Shown here: in pieces, positions 33,620 to 42,030 of the stretch | Layout: every line of letters begins with the position of its first letter | Numbering within the stretch: the stretch's first letter is position 1 | Program-made: the position numbers and the translations under genes | The notes under the pieces: generated by a model | What the model saw: the letters and a program-made list of their open reading frames with translations, nothing else | What the model was told of the DNA's origin: nothing | Database searches by the model: none | Origin: Microthrixaceae bacterium | Lineage (GTDB): Bacteria; Actinomycetota; Acidimicrobiia; Acidimicrobiales; Microtrichaceae | Direction of reading: 5' to 3' | Length of the DNA stretch: 64,000 nucleotides | Assembly: GCA_023957995.1 (NCBI GenBank) | Contig: JAMLGK010000002.1 | Location: forward strand, 186,001-250,000

Positions 33620-36238
33620 GCTAGGAGATACCCCACTCTCCGAAGCGGAGGCCGTGATCGAACCCTCTCCCATGATGCGGGGATCGGGTGTCTCCAGCCG
33701 CGCCCGCAGTTCCTCCATGGGGACCGCCCGCGCCCAGAAGAACCCCTGGGCGCTGTCGCAGTGGAGGGTGCGCAGCAGCTGGGCCGTCTGTTCGTCCTCG
33801 ACCCCCTCCGCCACGACGTGCAGTCCGAGGTTGTGTCCGAGGTCGACCACGGCCCGCACGATCGTGTTGTCGATGGCCAGGTCCGCGACGAAGCTCCGGT
33901 CGATCTTCACCTCGTCGATCGGCAACTCCCTGAGGTACGACAACGAGGAGTAGCCCGTGCCGAAGTCATCGACACTGAAGCGCACCCCGAGCTCGCGCAT
34001 GGCCGAGAGCGCCGACATCGACCGAGTCGGGTCCTCCATCAGATCGGGCTCCCTGATCTCGAAGCAGAGCGACCCGTCCGGAATGCGCTGGTCCTCGACC
34101 AGTTCCGACACCCAGGTCAACAGGCGCGGGTCATAGAGGGTCCGCGTGGACAGGTTGAGGCTCAGCCTCAACGGAGTGTTCCGCAGCAGGTCACCGAGTT
34201 CGGCGACCGCCACCGATCCCACGCACTCGGTGAGTTCCCTGATGCACCCGGACACCTCGGCGAGTTCGATGAACTCCTCGGGTGCCAGGAGGCCGTAGCG
34301 GGGATGGGACCAGCGCACGAGTGCCTCGACGCCCACGATCCGGCCGCTCCGAAGGTCGATCCGGGGTTGGTAGTGGACCACGAACTGGTCGTCGGTGAGC
34401 GCATCGCGCAGGTCGGCCATGAGCTCCAGCCGACGGATGTTGTTGTCGTCGTGGTTCTCCGAGAACACGGCCCAACCTCCGCCCTGGGCCTTGGCCCGGT
34501 ACATGGCCGTATCGGCGAGTCGCATCAGCCCGTCGGCATCCTGGGCGTGTTCGGGAGCGAGGGCGACACCCACCGAGGCACCCACCTGGAAGCGGAAGTC
34601 GCCGATCTCGAAGCGCGAGTCGCACAACTGCAGCAGACGCTCGGCTATCTCGATGGCCGCGGTCTCTCCCGGGTCGTCGGTGATCAGCACCGCGAACTCG
34701 TCGCCGCCCAACCTGGCGATGAGGTCACAGCCCCTCAGGTTGCTCGCCAGGCGTTGGGAGAACTCCCGCAGCACGCTGTCGCCGTACTCGTGGCCCAGGG
34801 CATCGTTGATCTCCTTGAACTGGTCGAGGTCGACGATCAACAGCGCCGCGGCGGCGTGATCGGCGCTGCTCATCACGGTGGCGAGTCTGCGCTGGAACTG
34901 CGCCCGGTTCGGCAGGCCGGTCAGCTCGTCGTGCATGGCCTGGTGGCGGAACGACTCTGCGACCCGTGCGCGTTTGGTGATGTCTTCGAGGGTGACTCCC
35001 ACGTGCCGTTCGGGGAGTGGCACCGCGCGCAGGGTGTATACGGCGTCGATGCCCGGCAGGTTGACGAACGGGCGCTCCAACGGGGTGGATCCGAGTGCCA
35101 CGTTCGCCAGTTCCCGCAGGAATCGTTGTTCGACCTCGAGGACGTCGAGGAGGCGGGCACCCTCGGCAGGTCCCTCGACCAGCTTCTCAGCGGCTGGGTT
35201 GAGCGAGGAGATCTCGATCGATTCCGGATCCTCCGGATCGACCAGCCGGAGCACGACGAGCGCCACGGGAATGCCGTGGATGAAGTCCATGTGTCTACGG
35301 AGCCCCGACTCGGCCTCCCAGCGGTCCGACTCGTCCACGACGAGTCCACGCCTGAGGCGAACGGTTCCGTCGGGGTTGTGCACGACCTTGAGGCGCTCCT
35401 GGATGCGTCGGTAGCGACCGCTGTCGTCGCGCACCCGGATGTGGGTCTCGGTGTCGTGTCCCTCCGCCTGGGCGGCCCGGCTGCGTTCGAGCTCACCGAT
35501 GTCGTCGGGGTGGATGCGCGAGTAGTAGAAGCCGGGCCGCTGGAACTCCGTGTTGGCGCAGCCGACGACCTCGGCCACGTTTCCCGACGCGAACTCGATC
35601 TGCCCGTCGGGGCCGCTCTCCCATACGACGGCATCCAGGCCGTTCACCAGTTCCAGGTGACGTTCCTCCACCTGTTTGGTGGCCATGATCAGTCGATGCA
35701 GCCCCGTGGTGGTGCCGGCGGCACTGACGGCGAAGGCGATCATCGTCGGCAGCCACAGGGCGGGTGCATGGATGTAGGCGATCACGCCCAGGCCGACCTC
35801 GAACGAGGCTGCTGCCAGGGCGGCCACGCGGGGACCGAACCAGAGCATGAACAGCGTCACCCCACCCGCGGTGACGATGGCGGCAACCGCCATCACGTCG
35901 GGGACGATCGCCACGAGCGCGAGCGCGAGCAGGATGTCGGACACACACACCAGCGGTGACGGCCGCGCGGTGCGTCGCACGTGCTCGATGCCGTGGACGT
36001 TGGCGATCGTCGTCAGGACCAGCAGCACGACCCCTATGGCCACCCGTCGGTCGCCGAACATCGGCAGCAGTGCAACAGCGGTTGCGATGACCACACCGAA
36101 GCCGATCCTCATCCACAGGACCTGTTCGGAGGCGAACGGGTCACGCGCACTGCCGGAGTTCAGCGGTCTGCGGGTTGTCGGCGTGACCTCGCCCATGGCG
36201 GCCTCTTCGTCGTGTCGTGGAAACGGCGGCGCGGTCAC
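33617..36238 (-). CDS. Membrane sensor with PAS, GGDEF and EAL domains
   Basis: An 873-residue cyclic-di-GMP enzyme. The N-terminus has about six membrane helices (residues 40-190). A PAS sensor region follows (about 205-320) with a second PAS-like segment, then a diguanylate cyclase domain with intact GGDEF at 511-515 and a phosphodiesterase domain with intact EAL at 638-640 and later DDFGTGYSSL. It could both make and degrade c-di-GMP. I used the GTG at 36238; the ATG at 36196 is an alternative start. A pair of GATAGTGA direct repeats lies just upstream. Confidence 0.9.
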   Translation of the reverse strand: MTAPPFPRHDEEAAMGEVTPTTRRPLNSGSARDPFASEQVLWMRIGFGVVIATAVALLPMFGDRRVAIGVVLLVLTTIANVHGIEHVRRTARPSPLVCVSDILLALALVAIVPDVMAVAAIVTAGGVTLFMLWFGPRVAALAAASFEVGLGVIAYIHAPALWLPTMIAFAVSAAGTTTGLHRLIMATKQVEERHLELVNGLDAVVWESGPDGQIEFASGNVAEVVGCANTEFQRPGFYYSRIHPDDIGELERSRAAQAEGHDTETHIRVRDDSGRYRRIQERLKVVHNPDGTVRLRRGLVVDESDRWEAESGLRRHMDFIHGIPVALVVLRLVDPEDPESIEISSLNPAAEKLVEGPAEGARLLDVLEVEQRFLRELANVALGSTPLERPFVNLPGIDAVYTLRAVPLPERHVGVTLEDITKRARVAESFRHQAMHDELTGLPNRAQFQRRLATVMSSADHAAAALLIVDLDQFKEINDALGHEYGDSVLREFSQRLASNLRGCDLIARLGGDEFAVLITDDPGETAAIEIAERLLQLCDSRFEIGDFRFQVGASVGVALAPEHAQDADGLMRLADTAMYRAKAQGGGWAVFSENHDDNNIRRLELMADLRDALTDDQFVVHYQPRIDLRSGRIVGVEALVRWSHPRYGLLAPEEFIELAEVSGCIRELTECVGSVAVAELGDLLRNTPLRLSLNLSTRTLYDPRLLTWVSELVEDQRIPDGSLCFEIREPDLMEDPTRSMSALSAMRELGVRFSVDDFGTGYSSLSYLRELPIDEVKIDRSFVADLAIDNTIVRAVVDLGHNLGLHVVAEGVEDEQTAQLLRTLHCDSAQGFFWARAVPMEELRARLETPDPRIMGEGSITASASESGVSPS

Positions 36239-36247
36239 CTAACCACA

Positions 36248-36276
36248 GATAGTGAATCGTACAGCACTGATAGTGA
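36248..36276. promoter_or_regulatory. Direct repeats GATAGTGA spaced 21 bp, upstream of the GGDEF-EAL gene
   Basis: GATAGTGA at 36248-36255 and 36269-36276, exactly two helical turns apart, in a locally AT-richer stretch. On the minus strand TACGAT lies between them and could be a -10 box. A regulator dimer could bind one face of the helix here. Confidence 0.4.
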
Positions 36277-36469
36277 TATCACTCCCGGGTCGGGTGCGCT
36301 GACAAAGGGCCGAACATCCTGAGACCCGGGCCAGCGAACCCCCAGATCCGCGTCGGTGACCACCGGCCTGTGAGACTGGATCCGTGCAAGGAACCGAACA
36401 CGACGGGTTCCACACCGTCGAGAGCGGCCCCGGAGACCTGCCGCCGGGCCGAGAGGGGTCGAGGTGAAC

Positions 36470-37267
36470 ATGAGTCCCGTTGCCGCCGGTGGGTTCTCGA
36501 GCGCAGCCGGGAACTACGCCCGGGTGCGGCCGACCTATGCCCGGCAGGCCATCGGCGCCATGGCCGAGGCGATTCCGGTCGGTCCGGTCCTCGACGTCGG
36601 AGCCGGAACCGGGATCCTCACCGGACAGCTCCGGCGGGCCGGTCTCGAGATGCACGCGTGTGAGCCGCTACCCGAGATGCTGGCCCACCTCAGGCGAGCG
36701 CTTCCCGAAGTGCCCTCGATGTCTGCGGTTGCGGAGTCACTTCCCGTGCGCACGGGCACCTATGGAGGCGTGACGATCGCACAGGCGTTCCACTGGATGG
36801 ATCACCGGGTGACCCTGGGCGAGGTCTCGCGCGTGCTGATCGACGATGGGGTTCTGGCTCTCGTGTGGAACGTGCGCGACGAGAGCGTCGGATGGGTCGG
36901 TGACCTCACCGACCTCATCGAGCGGCGCAGTGGGGGCAGGCCCTATGCGGACGAGCGGGAGCTCGACTGGTCGGAGGTCGTGGAGGGGTCCGGAGGGTTC
37001 GCCCACCTTCTCACCCAGCGCTGGGCGAACCCGGTGTCCGCGTCGGTGGAGCGGATCGTGCAACGGGTGCGCTCGACCTCGTTCGTCGCCATGATGGACA
37101 ACCGGTCCCGGGCATCTCTCGAGGCGGAGGTCCGCGAGCTGCTGGCGGCCGATCCGGAGGTCGCCGGACGGGCCGCGTTCGACTACCCGCACACGACCGT
37201 GCTCCACATGTGGCGCTGCTCCCGTCCCGCGAGACATCGGTCACAGGGCCGGACCGCAGCTACCTGA
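36470..37267 (+). CDS. Class I SAM-dependent methyltransferase
   Basis: A 265-residue Rossmann-fold methyltransferase with SAM motif LDVGAGTGILTGQL near residue 40, the acidic CEPLPEML and the post-motif IAQAFHWMDH that is common in UbiE/methyltransferase-11 proteins acting on small molecules. Substrate not evident. GAGGTGA at 36461-36467 is well spaced for the ATG at 36470; the GTG at 36464 is a less likely start. Confidence 0.85.
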   Translation: MSPVAAGGFSSAAGNYARVRPTYARQAIGAMAEAIPVGPVLDVGAGTGILTGQLRRAGLEMHACEPLPEMLAHLRRALPEVPSMSAVAESLPVRTGTYGGVTIAQAFHWMDHRVTLGEVSRVLIDDGVLALVWNVRDESVGWVGDLTDLIERRSGGRPYADERELDWSEVVEGSGGFAHLLTQRWANPVSASVERIVQRVRSTSFVAMMDNRSRASLEAEVRELLAADPEVAGRAAFDYPHTTVLHMWRCSRPARHRSQGRTAAT

Positions 37268-37350
37268 CTTCGCCTAGTGTTCATCTCGTTCGCTGCAGGG
37301 ACTAGGGGGTTCCGGCGGCGCTCCAGAAGGGGATCGGGGGCAACAGGGGA

Positions 37351-38385
37351 ATGTCTACGAAGGTGACTTTCTTCGGCGTGAGGGGGTCCACGCCGTGCTC
37401 GTGCGATTCATCACGTCGCTATGGGGGCAACACCTCCTGTGTCGTGGTCGACAACGATGGCTACCCGCCGATCGTGCTGGACCTCGGAACCGGTCTGAGG
37501 TTCTTCGGGCTGGAGGGAAACCACCCACACCCGTTCAACGCCACTGCCCTTGTGAGCCACCTGCACTGGGACCACGTTCAGGGCATCCCGTTCTTCGGTC
37601 CGCTGCTCACCGATGAGTCCTCGCTGGACCTCTACGGGCCGGTGCAGGAATCCGGCTCGCTCGAGGCGACCGTGCGTGGCTTCCTCTCGCCGCCCTACTT
37701 CCCGGTGGGGATCGACGACCTTCCGGGCCAGCTGAACTTCCACGAGGTCACCCCCGGATCCTTCGAGGTGCCCGGCGCCACCGTCCGCGCCAGCTGGGTA
37801 CCCCACGTAGGTCCCACACTGGGTTACCGGATCGACTGCGCGGATGCCTCGATCGCGTATGTCAGCGACCACCAGCAGCCCGGCACCGGATCACGCAAGG
37901 TGGATCCGGCGGTCCTCGAGCTGTGTGAGGGCGTGGACCTGTTGATCCACGACGCCCAGTACGACGAGTTCGAGTTCTCGATGCGTTCGGACTGGGGCCA
38001 CTGCACGGTCGCCTACGCGGTCGAGGTGGCGGCGCGTTGTGGTGCCGGGACGCTCGCCCTGTTCCACCACGATCCCTCCCACTCCGACACCAGGATCGAC
38101 GAGTTGGTCGGAGATGCCACCCGGATCGGCGAGCGGCTCGGGGTGCACGACGTGGTGGGGGCATCCGAAGGGCTCACGATCTGCTTCGACGCCGCAGATG
38201 GGACCGCAGTCGCGGGATCCCCGGCCGCAACCGGGGCGGCGGATCTGAACGGTGCGGCCCACACCGCCCCGGAGCTGCAGGGCAGTGATGCGGCGACGGC
38301 AAGCAACGGCAACGGTGTTGTTCGGTCAACCAACGGCAGCCCGGTATCCTCGCCGGTTCAAACCCACCTCGCGCACCGGAGATGA
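37351..38385 (+). CDS. Metallo-beta-lactamase-fold hydrolase
   Basis: A 344-residue MBL-fold protein beginning FFGVRGSTPCS with the metal motif HLHWDHVQG near residue 71, a later YVSDHQQ and FHHDPSHSD supplying further ligands. The start resembles the phosphodiesterase/RNase Z-like branch that hydrolyses phosphoesters or cyclic nucleotides. The last 70 residues are a low-complexity tail rich in Ala, Asn and Ser. The stop overlaps the flavin reductase start as ATGA. Confidence 0.82.
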   Translation: MSTKVTFFGVRGSTPCSCDSSRRYGGNTSCVVVDNDGYPPIVLDLGTGLRFFGLEGNHPHPFNATALVSHLHWDHVQGIPFFGPLLTDESSLDLYGPVQESGSLEATVRGFLSPPYFPVGIDDLPGQLNFHEVTPGSFEVPGATVRASWVPHVGPTLGYRIDCADASIAYVSDHQQPGTGSRKVDPAVLELCEGVDLLIHDAQYDEFEFSMRSDWGHCTVAYAVEVAARCGAGTLALFHHDPSHSDTRIDELVGDATRIGERLGVHDVVGASEGLTICFDAADGTAVAGSPAATGAADLNGAAHTAPELQGSDAATASNGNGVVRSTNGSPVSSPVQTHLAHRR

Positions 38386-38900
38386 CGATGACCGACGACA
38401 CCGAGCACATGGACCTCGAGATCGACCCGAAGGACTTCCGCAGCGTTCTCGGCCACTTCCCGACCGGGGTCACGGTCGTGGCCGGGGTGGACGACGACGG
38501 GGCTCACGGGCTCGCGATCGGTTCCTTCTTCTCGGTGAGCCTCCATCCTCCGCTCGTGGGTTTCTGCGTCGGTACGTCATCGAAGTCCTGGGCGAAGATC
38601 TCGGGCAACGGTCGTTTCTCGGTCAATGTGCTCTCGGAGCACCAGGCTGAAATCTCCAACACCTTCGCGGGGAGCACCGAGGACAAGTTCGCGGAGATCG
38701 ACTGGACGCCCTCTCCCTCGACCGGATCGCCGTGGATCGACGGCGCGGTGGCGCACATGGACTGCGACCTGGAGGACACCTTCCCGGGCGGCGACCACTC
38801 GATCGTCGTCGGGCGCGTGCGCGCACTGCAGGTCCACCGGGCCGACCACGGTCCGCTGATCTTCTTCAAGGGTGGGTACGGGCGCCACGTGGGGATCTGA
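38382..38900 (+). CDS. Flavin reductase-like FMN-binding protein
   Basis: A 172-residue split-barrel flavoprotein of the flavin reductase family, with HFPTGVTVVAG, GLAIGSFFSVSLHPPLVGFC and FSVNVLSEHQ typical of the reductase component of two-component monooxygenases (NADH:FMN/FAD reductase). No monooxygenase component is adjacent, so its partner is elsewhere or it acts alone. ATGA overlap with the upstream gene; an alternative ATG is at 38388. Confidence 0.88.
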   Translation: MTMTDDTEHMDLEIDPKDFRSVLGHFPTGVTVVAGVDDDGAHGLAIGSFFSVSLHPPLVGFCVGTSSKSWAKISGNGRFSVNVLSEHQAEISNTFAGSTEDKFAEIDWTPSPSTGSPWIDGAVAHMDCDLEDTFPGGDHSIVVGRVRALQVHRADHGPLIFFKGGYGRHVGI

Positions 38901-38904
38901 CGCA

Positions 38905-39423
38905 GTGGCCATCTACGCGTTGGGGGACCAGGTTCCCGAGATCCATCCGGATGCCTACGTGCATCCTGATGCGGTGGTGATCGGTTCGGTCCGTATCGGC
39001 GCCCGGTCCTCGATCTGGCCGACCGCTGTCCTGCGGGGAGATGACGGCGAGATCATCGTGGGGGAGGAGACCTCGATCCAGGACGGTTCGATCCTGCACA
39101 CCACACCCGTGTGGGCGACCCGCCTGGGCAACAGGGTGACCGTCGGACACAACGCACACCTCGAGGCCTGCACCATCGAGGATCGTGCGCTGGTGGGATC
39201 GGGATCCATCGTGCTGCACAACGCCGTGGTGGGTGCCGAGGCGATCGTGGGCGCGGGTGCGTTCGTGGGCAACAACAAGGTCGTGCCACCCCTGGCGCTG
39301 GCGGTCGGGATCCCGGCCACGATCAAGGCTGATGCCGTGACGCCCGGTCACTTCGACTACGGGGTCGACTCCTACGTGCAGCGCGCGGAGCGGTTCCGGG
39401 CGGAGCTGCGCCGGATCGACTGA
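38905..39423 (+). CDS. Gamma-class carbonic anhydrase-like protein
   Basis: A 172-residue left-handed beta-helix protein of the gamma carbonic anhydrase family. Hexapeptide repeats run through residues 15-135, with metal-binding histidines in ILHTTPVW and VGHNAHLEAC. It may hydrate CO2, though many family members have no shown activity. The GTG at 38905, four bases after the flavin reductase stop, is the natural start because the conserved hexapeptide region begins soon after it. Confidence 0.88.
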   Translation: MAIYALGDQVPEIHPDAYVHPDAVVIGSVRIGARSSIWPTAVLRGDDGEIIVGEETSIQDGSILHTTPVWATRLGNRVTVGHNAHLEACTIEDRALVGSGSIVLHNAVVGAEAIVGAGAFVGNNKVVPPLALAVGIPATIKADAVTPGHFDYGVDSYVQRAERFRAELRRID

Positions 39424-39490
39424 GCACCAACAGATCCGATCCCGATCGTTCGGGCGGAGTTCGGCGATGGCCTCGGCCGGCCGCTACTTC

Positions 39491-39552
39491 GAGGTCAGCC
39501 GGTGTGGAGGTCAGCCGGTGTACCGGTGTAGCGGTCAGCCGGTGTAGAGGTC
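39491..39552. repeat. 16-bp tandem repeat at the DUF2752 gene 3' end
   Basis: Unit GAGGTCAGCCGGTGTR at 39491-39506, 39507-39522 and 39531-39546, with an 8-bp half unit between the second and third and a partial unit after. The DUF2752 stop codon (39535-39537) is inside one unit. Confidence 0.88.
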
Positions 39553-40047
39553 GGAGTACATCCAGCGGATCCACGCGGGTCCGCCGAAGTTGCGCAACAC
39601 GCCGAACGCGACCAGCAGGACCGCAGCGGTGACCCAGATCCACGAGGGCAGGGTGCGGGTGCGTTCCACGCCCCGCCAGCGCTGCACCAGGATCCATACC
39701 CAGAAGATCGCGGCCAACGGGAGCCCGATGGCAAGTACGAAGTTGTGGTCGAGTGCGGCGGCGGGGTCGATGCGCAGGAGCGAGTTGGTGGCCCGGAGGC
39801 CGCCGCAGAACGGGCAGTCCACTCCGAAGACCGAGCGGGACCAGCAGAGCGGTACTCCGGTGTCTCCCGGGTTGGCGGCAGCCACCGCTGCACAACCGGC
39901 GATGGCCGCGGCCCCGACCACCAGGGGTGCCGCGATCCTCGAGCGTCGCGACGGATCATTGGCCGAGTGGGTGAGGATCTGCTCCGCCGGGTAGCTGGCC
40001 CCTTGCGCCTCGTGCGCTGGGTTCGGGGTGGTTGTGTCCAGGGCCAC
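39535..40047 (-). CDS. DUF2752 membrane protein
   Basis: A 170-residue membrane protein with three hydrophobic segments and the family motif CPFCGGLRATNSLL, in which the cysteines and Gly-rich turn lie between helices one and two. The function of DUF2752 is not established. The GTG at 40047 is favoured over the GTG at 40053 because TAGCCT ends six bases before it. The last codons and stop lie in a 16-bp tandem repeat, so the C-terminus may vary between strains. Confidence 0.82.
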   Translation of the reverse strand: MALDTTTPNPAHEAQGASYPAEQILTHSANDPSRRSRIAAPLVVGAAAIAGCAAVAAANPGDTGVPLCWSRSVFGVDCPFCGGLRATNSLLRIDPAAALDHNFVLAIGLPLAAIFWVWILVQRWRGVERTRTLPSWIWVTAAVLLVAFGVLRNFGGPAWIRWMYSDLYTG

Positions 40048-40053
40048 AGGCAC

Positions 40054-40059
40054 AGGCTA
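40054..40059 (-). promoter_or_regulatory. Putative -10 box of a leaderless transcript
   Basis: TAGCCT on the minus strand, six bases, then the GTG at 40047. Confidence 0.45.
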
Positions 40060-40097
40060 ACGCCCGCCGGGCGCCGTGCGAGGTTGCGTCCGCAGCG

Positions 40098-41072
40098 TCA
40101 TGCGGTGGGGCGGCGCAGGTCGGTGAGGTGGAAGCCGCCGGTGTCCGCGGCCCGGGTGGCCGCTTCGGTGGAGGTCGCCAGCATCTTGTGCACCGGTGTG
40201 GACCCATCAGCGACCGCGATCCCGGCCACCATCGACAGCGCCACGGGCCCGTGGGAACTGGGAACCGGCTCGACCACGGTGGAGAGGATCCGGTACGTGA
40301 CCCCTGCGGCATCCTGCTCATCGCCGAGGTCCTCGGCGACCACCACGAGTGAATCGGCGATCCGGGCGACCGTGTCCGACGGTCGGAGTCGCTGTCGCAC
40401 CCTGTCCACGCAGGCCATCACGGCCTCCTCGCGGGTTGCGGGATCCGATGTCGTGCCGACGACGGTCTCACCGGAGCCGGCGCTGTCGTCAGCGATCTCA
40501 CAACGGATGAGTGCAAAGACCGACTCGTTGCGCATGGCCCGGCGGGCTGCGGACTCCAGTGTCATGTCGAGTCCACGCTGGTTGAGCAGCCCGGTGGAGG
40601 GGTCGGTGGTCTCGCCGGTGCGTTCGAGGACGCGCGCCTTGCGGTCGGCTCGTTCGCGGCGCCTCTCGGAGCCGCGGTCCGATGCCACGCACATCAGCAC
40701 CCCGTCGACGCCGGATTCCGCAGCGAGGCTCCCCGACAGCGGAGCGACGTTGAGACGCACCGGGCGGACCCGACCGTCAGCACCCACGAACCGTGCCTCA
40801 CAGGCGGCGTCTGCACCCCTGAGCTGTTCCGATACGACCGCCGCGAGCAGATCGCGGTAGGACTGGCGATCATCGGCGAGGATCGAGTCGGCCAACACGC
40901 CGTTGGCGAGTTCCCCGCTCGGCCGACCGCACACACGAGCGAACGAATCGTTGGTGGTGCGCACCAGCCCGTCGGGGCCGATCAGTGCCACGGCGATGCC
41001 AGCGGTGTCGAGCAGTTCGATGACCGCGCTCAGGTCTCCGTCGGACGGGGGCGTGGTCGCCATGGGTGCCAT
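40098..41072 (-). CDS. PAS protein with a degenerate GGDEF-like domain
   Basis: A 324-residue cytoplasmic protein. The N-terminal half is a PAS domain (VIELLDTAGIAVALIGPDGLVRTTNDSFARVCGR). A short helical linker leads to a GGDEF-fold domain that starts DPSTGLLNQRGLD, as such domains do, but where the active-site turn should be it reads VARIADSLVVVAED, so the GGDEF motif is lost. It is unlikely to make c-di-GMP and may sense or bind nucleotides instead. I used the ATG at 41072; the ATG at 41063 is equally possible. Confidence 0.75.
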   Translation of the reverse strand: MAPMATTPPSDGDLSAVIELLDTAGIAVALIGPDGLVRTTNDSFARVCGRPSGELANGVLADSILADDRQSYRDLLAAVVSEQLRGADAACEARFVGADGRVRPVRLNVAPLSGSLAAESGVDGVLMCVASDRGSERRRERADRKARVLERTGETTDPSTGLLNQRGLDMTLESAARRAMRNESVFALIRCEIADDSAGSGETVVGTTSDPATREEAVMACVDRVRQRLRPSDTVARIADSLVVVAEDLGDEQDAAGVTYRILSTVVEPVPSSHGPVALSMVAGIAVADGSTPVHKMLATSTEAATRAADTGGFHLTDLRRPTA

Positions 41073-41105
41073 CCTGCCACCCCCGCCATTGGGCATGATG
41101 GATGG

Positions 41106-41465
41106 ATGCCGATGCGCCAGGACTGCAAGTTTTTCGAATCCCGCACCTATCCGAACGGTGAGACCGTGCGGAAGTGCGACCTCGACCTGGCCCCGGAGGC
41201 GCCGTGGCGCTGCCCCTCGGATTGCCGTTCCTTCCAACGGCGGATGGCTGACGTCAACTGGTCACACGGAACCCTCGTGACGCCGCCGACCCCAGCCGAA
41301 CCAGCCGGACTGGGGGAGGACAGCTCGATAGCCGAGTTGCTCGATGCTGCCGAGGACATCGTCAACGAGGCGGCTCCCTCGGTGATGGCCGACCTCGATG
41401 CCCAGCAGCGAAACCGTCGTTCCGGCTGGCGACGCTTCATACCGTTCGGACGACGCGGGACCTGA
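41106..41465 (+). CDS. Small four-cysteine protein of unknown function
   Basis: A 119-residue protein. The first 45 residues hold four cysteines (DCKFF, KCDLD, RCPSDCRSF), spaced so that they could bind zinc or an iron-sulfur cluster. The remainder is a helical acidic segment and a basic tail ending GWRRFIPFGRR. I recognise no named family. It starts 33 bases from the divergent PAS protein gene, and sufU lies convergent downstream. Confidence 0.7.
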   Translation: MPMRQDCKFFESRTYPNGETVRKCDLDLAPEAPWRCPSDCRSFQRRMADVNWSHGTLVTPPTPAEPAGLGEDSSIAELLDAAEDIVNEAAPSVMADLDAQQRNRRSGWRRFIPFGRRGT

Positions 41466-41494
41466 GTTCCCCGGCGCGACCGTCGGAGGTTGAT

Positions 41495-41995
41495 CTACTC
41501 CGAGGTAGCGACGCCTGCCTGGGCGAGGACCTCGGCCAGGGTGTTCCAGGCCAGCGTGGCGCACTTGATGCGAACCGGGAACTGAACCACACCGCGCAGA
41601 GCGGCCAGGTCACCCAGCGCTGACAGGTCGGCATCCTCTGGCGCGCCGGCGACCGTTCCGCCGAGCTCGTCCTCGTGGACCGACATCATCGACTTGAACG
41701 CGCTCGAGAGCTCCCGGACCTCGGCCACGGTGTGTCCCTTGGCAGCTGCCGACATCATCGAAGCGGACGACTGGCTGATCGAGCAGCCCTGTCCTCCGAT
41801 GGCGATGTCCTGCACCACGGCTTCGTCTCCCTTGGCCGGGTCGTCGAGTTGCAGGTACACGACGATCTCGTCCCCGCAGAGCGGATTGAAGCCCTCGGCC
41901 CGCGAAGCGGGAGGCACCGCGAGCTCCCCTCGATTCCGAGGGCTGCGGTAGTGGTCGAGGATGATCTCTCGGTAGAGATCTTCGAGGTCCGACAT
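41495..41995 (-). CDS. sufU: Iron-sulfur cluster assembly protein SufU
   Basis: A 166-residue NifU-like zinc protein that accepts sulfur from SufS in actinobacteria and Firmicutes. The three zinc-binding cysteines are visible: NPLCGDEIVV, GQGCSISQSSASMM and IKCATLAWNTL. The gene follows sufS by 35 bases on the same strand, so the pair forms an operon. The rest of the suf cluster is not in this window. Confidence 0.93.
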   Translation of the reverse strand: MSDLEDLYREIILDHYRSPRNRGELAVPPASRAEGFNPLCGDEIVVYLQLDDPAKGDEAVVQDIAIGGQGCSISQSSASMMSAAAKGHTVAEVRELSSAFKSMMSVHEDELGGTVAGAPEDADLSALGDLAALRGVVQFPVRIKCATLAWNTLAEVLAQAGVATSE

Positions 41996-42030
41996 TGGGG
42001 GTCTCCGTTGCTGGGGTGGGCCGGTGGGTC

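Noticed and set aside
33515-35959. 814-codon plus-strand frame opposite the GGDEF-EAL gene
   Set aside because: Shadow of a gene with intact GGDEF and EAL motifs; composition is typical of antisense frames in high-GC DNA.
36390-36411. Inverted repeat GGAACC-N10-GGTTCC upstream of the methyltransferase as another IclR site
   Set aside because: Arm spacing (10) differs from the 3-base spacing of the other sites, so it is not counted with them.
38355-38385. T-arm-like sequence GGTTCAAACC suggesting a tRNA
   Set aside because: No acceptor, anticodon or D arms can be formed around it, and it lies in the coding tail of the MBL gene.
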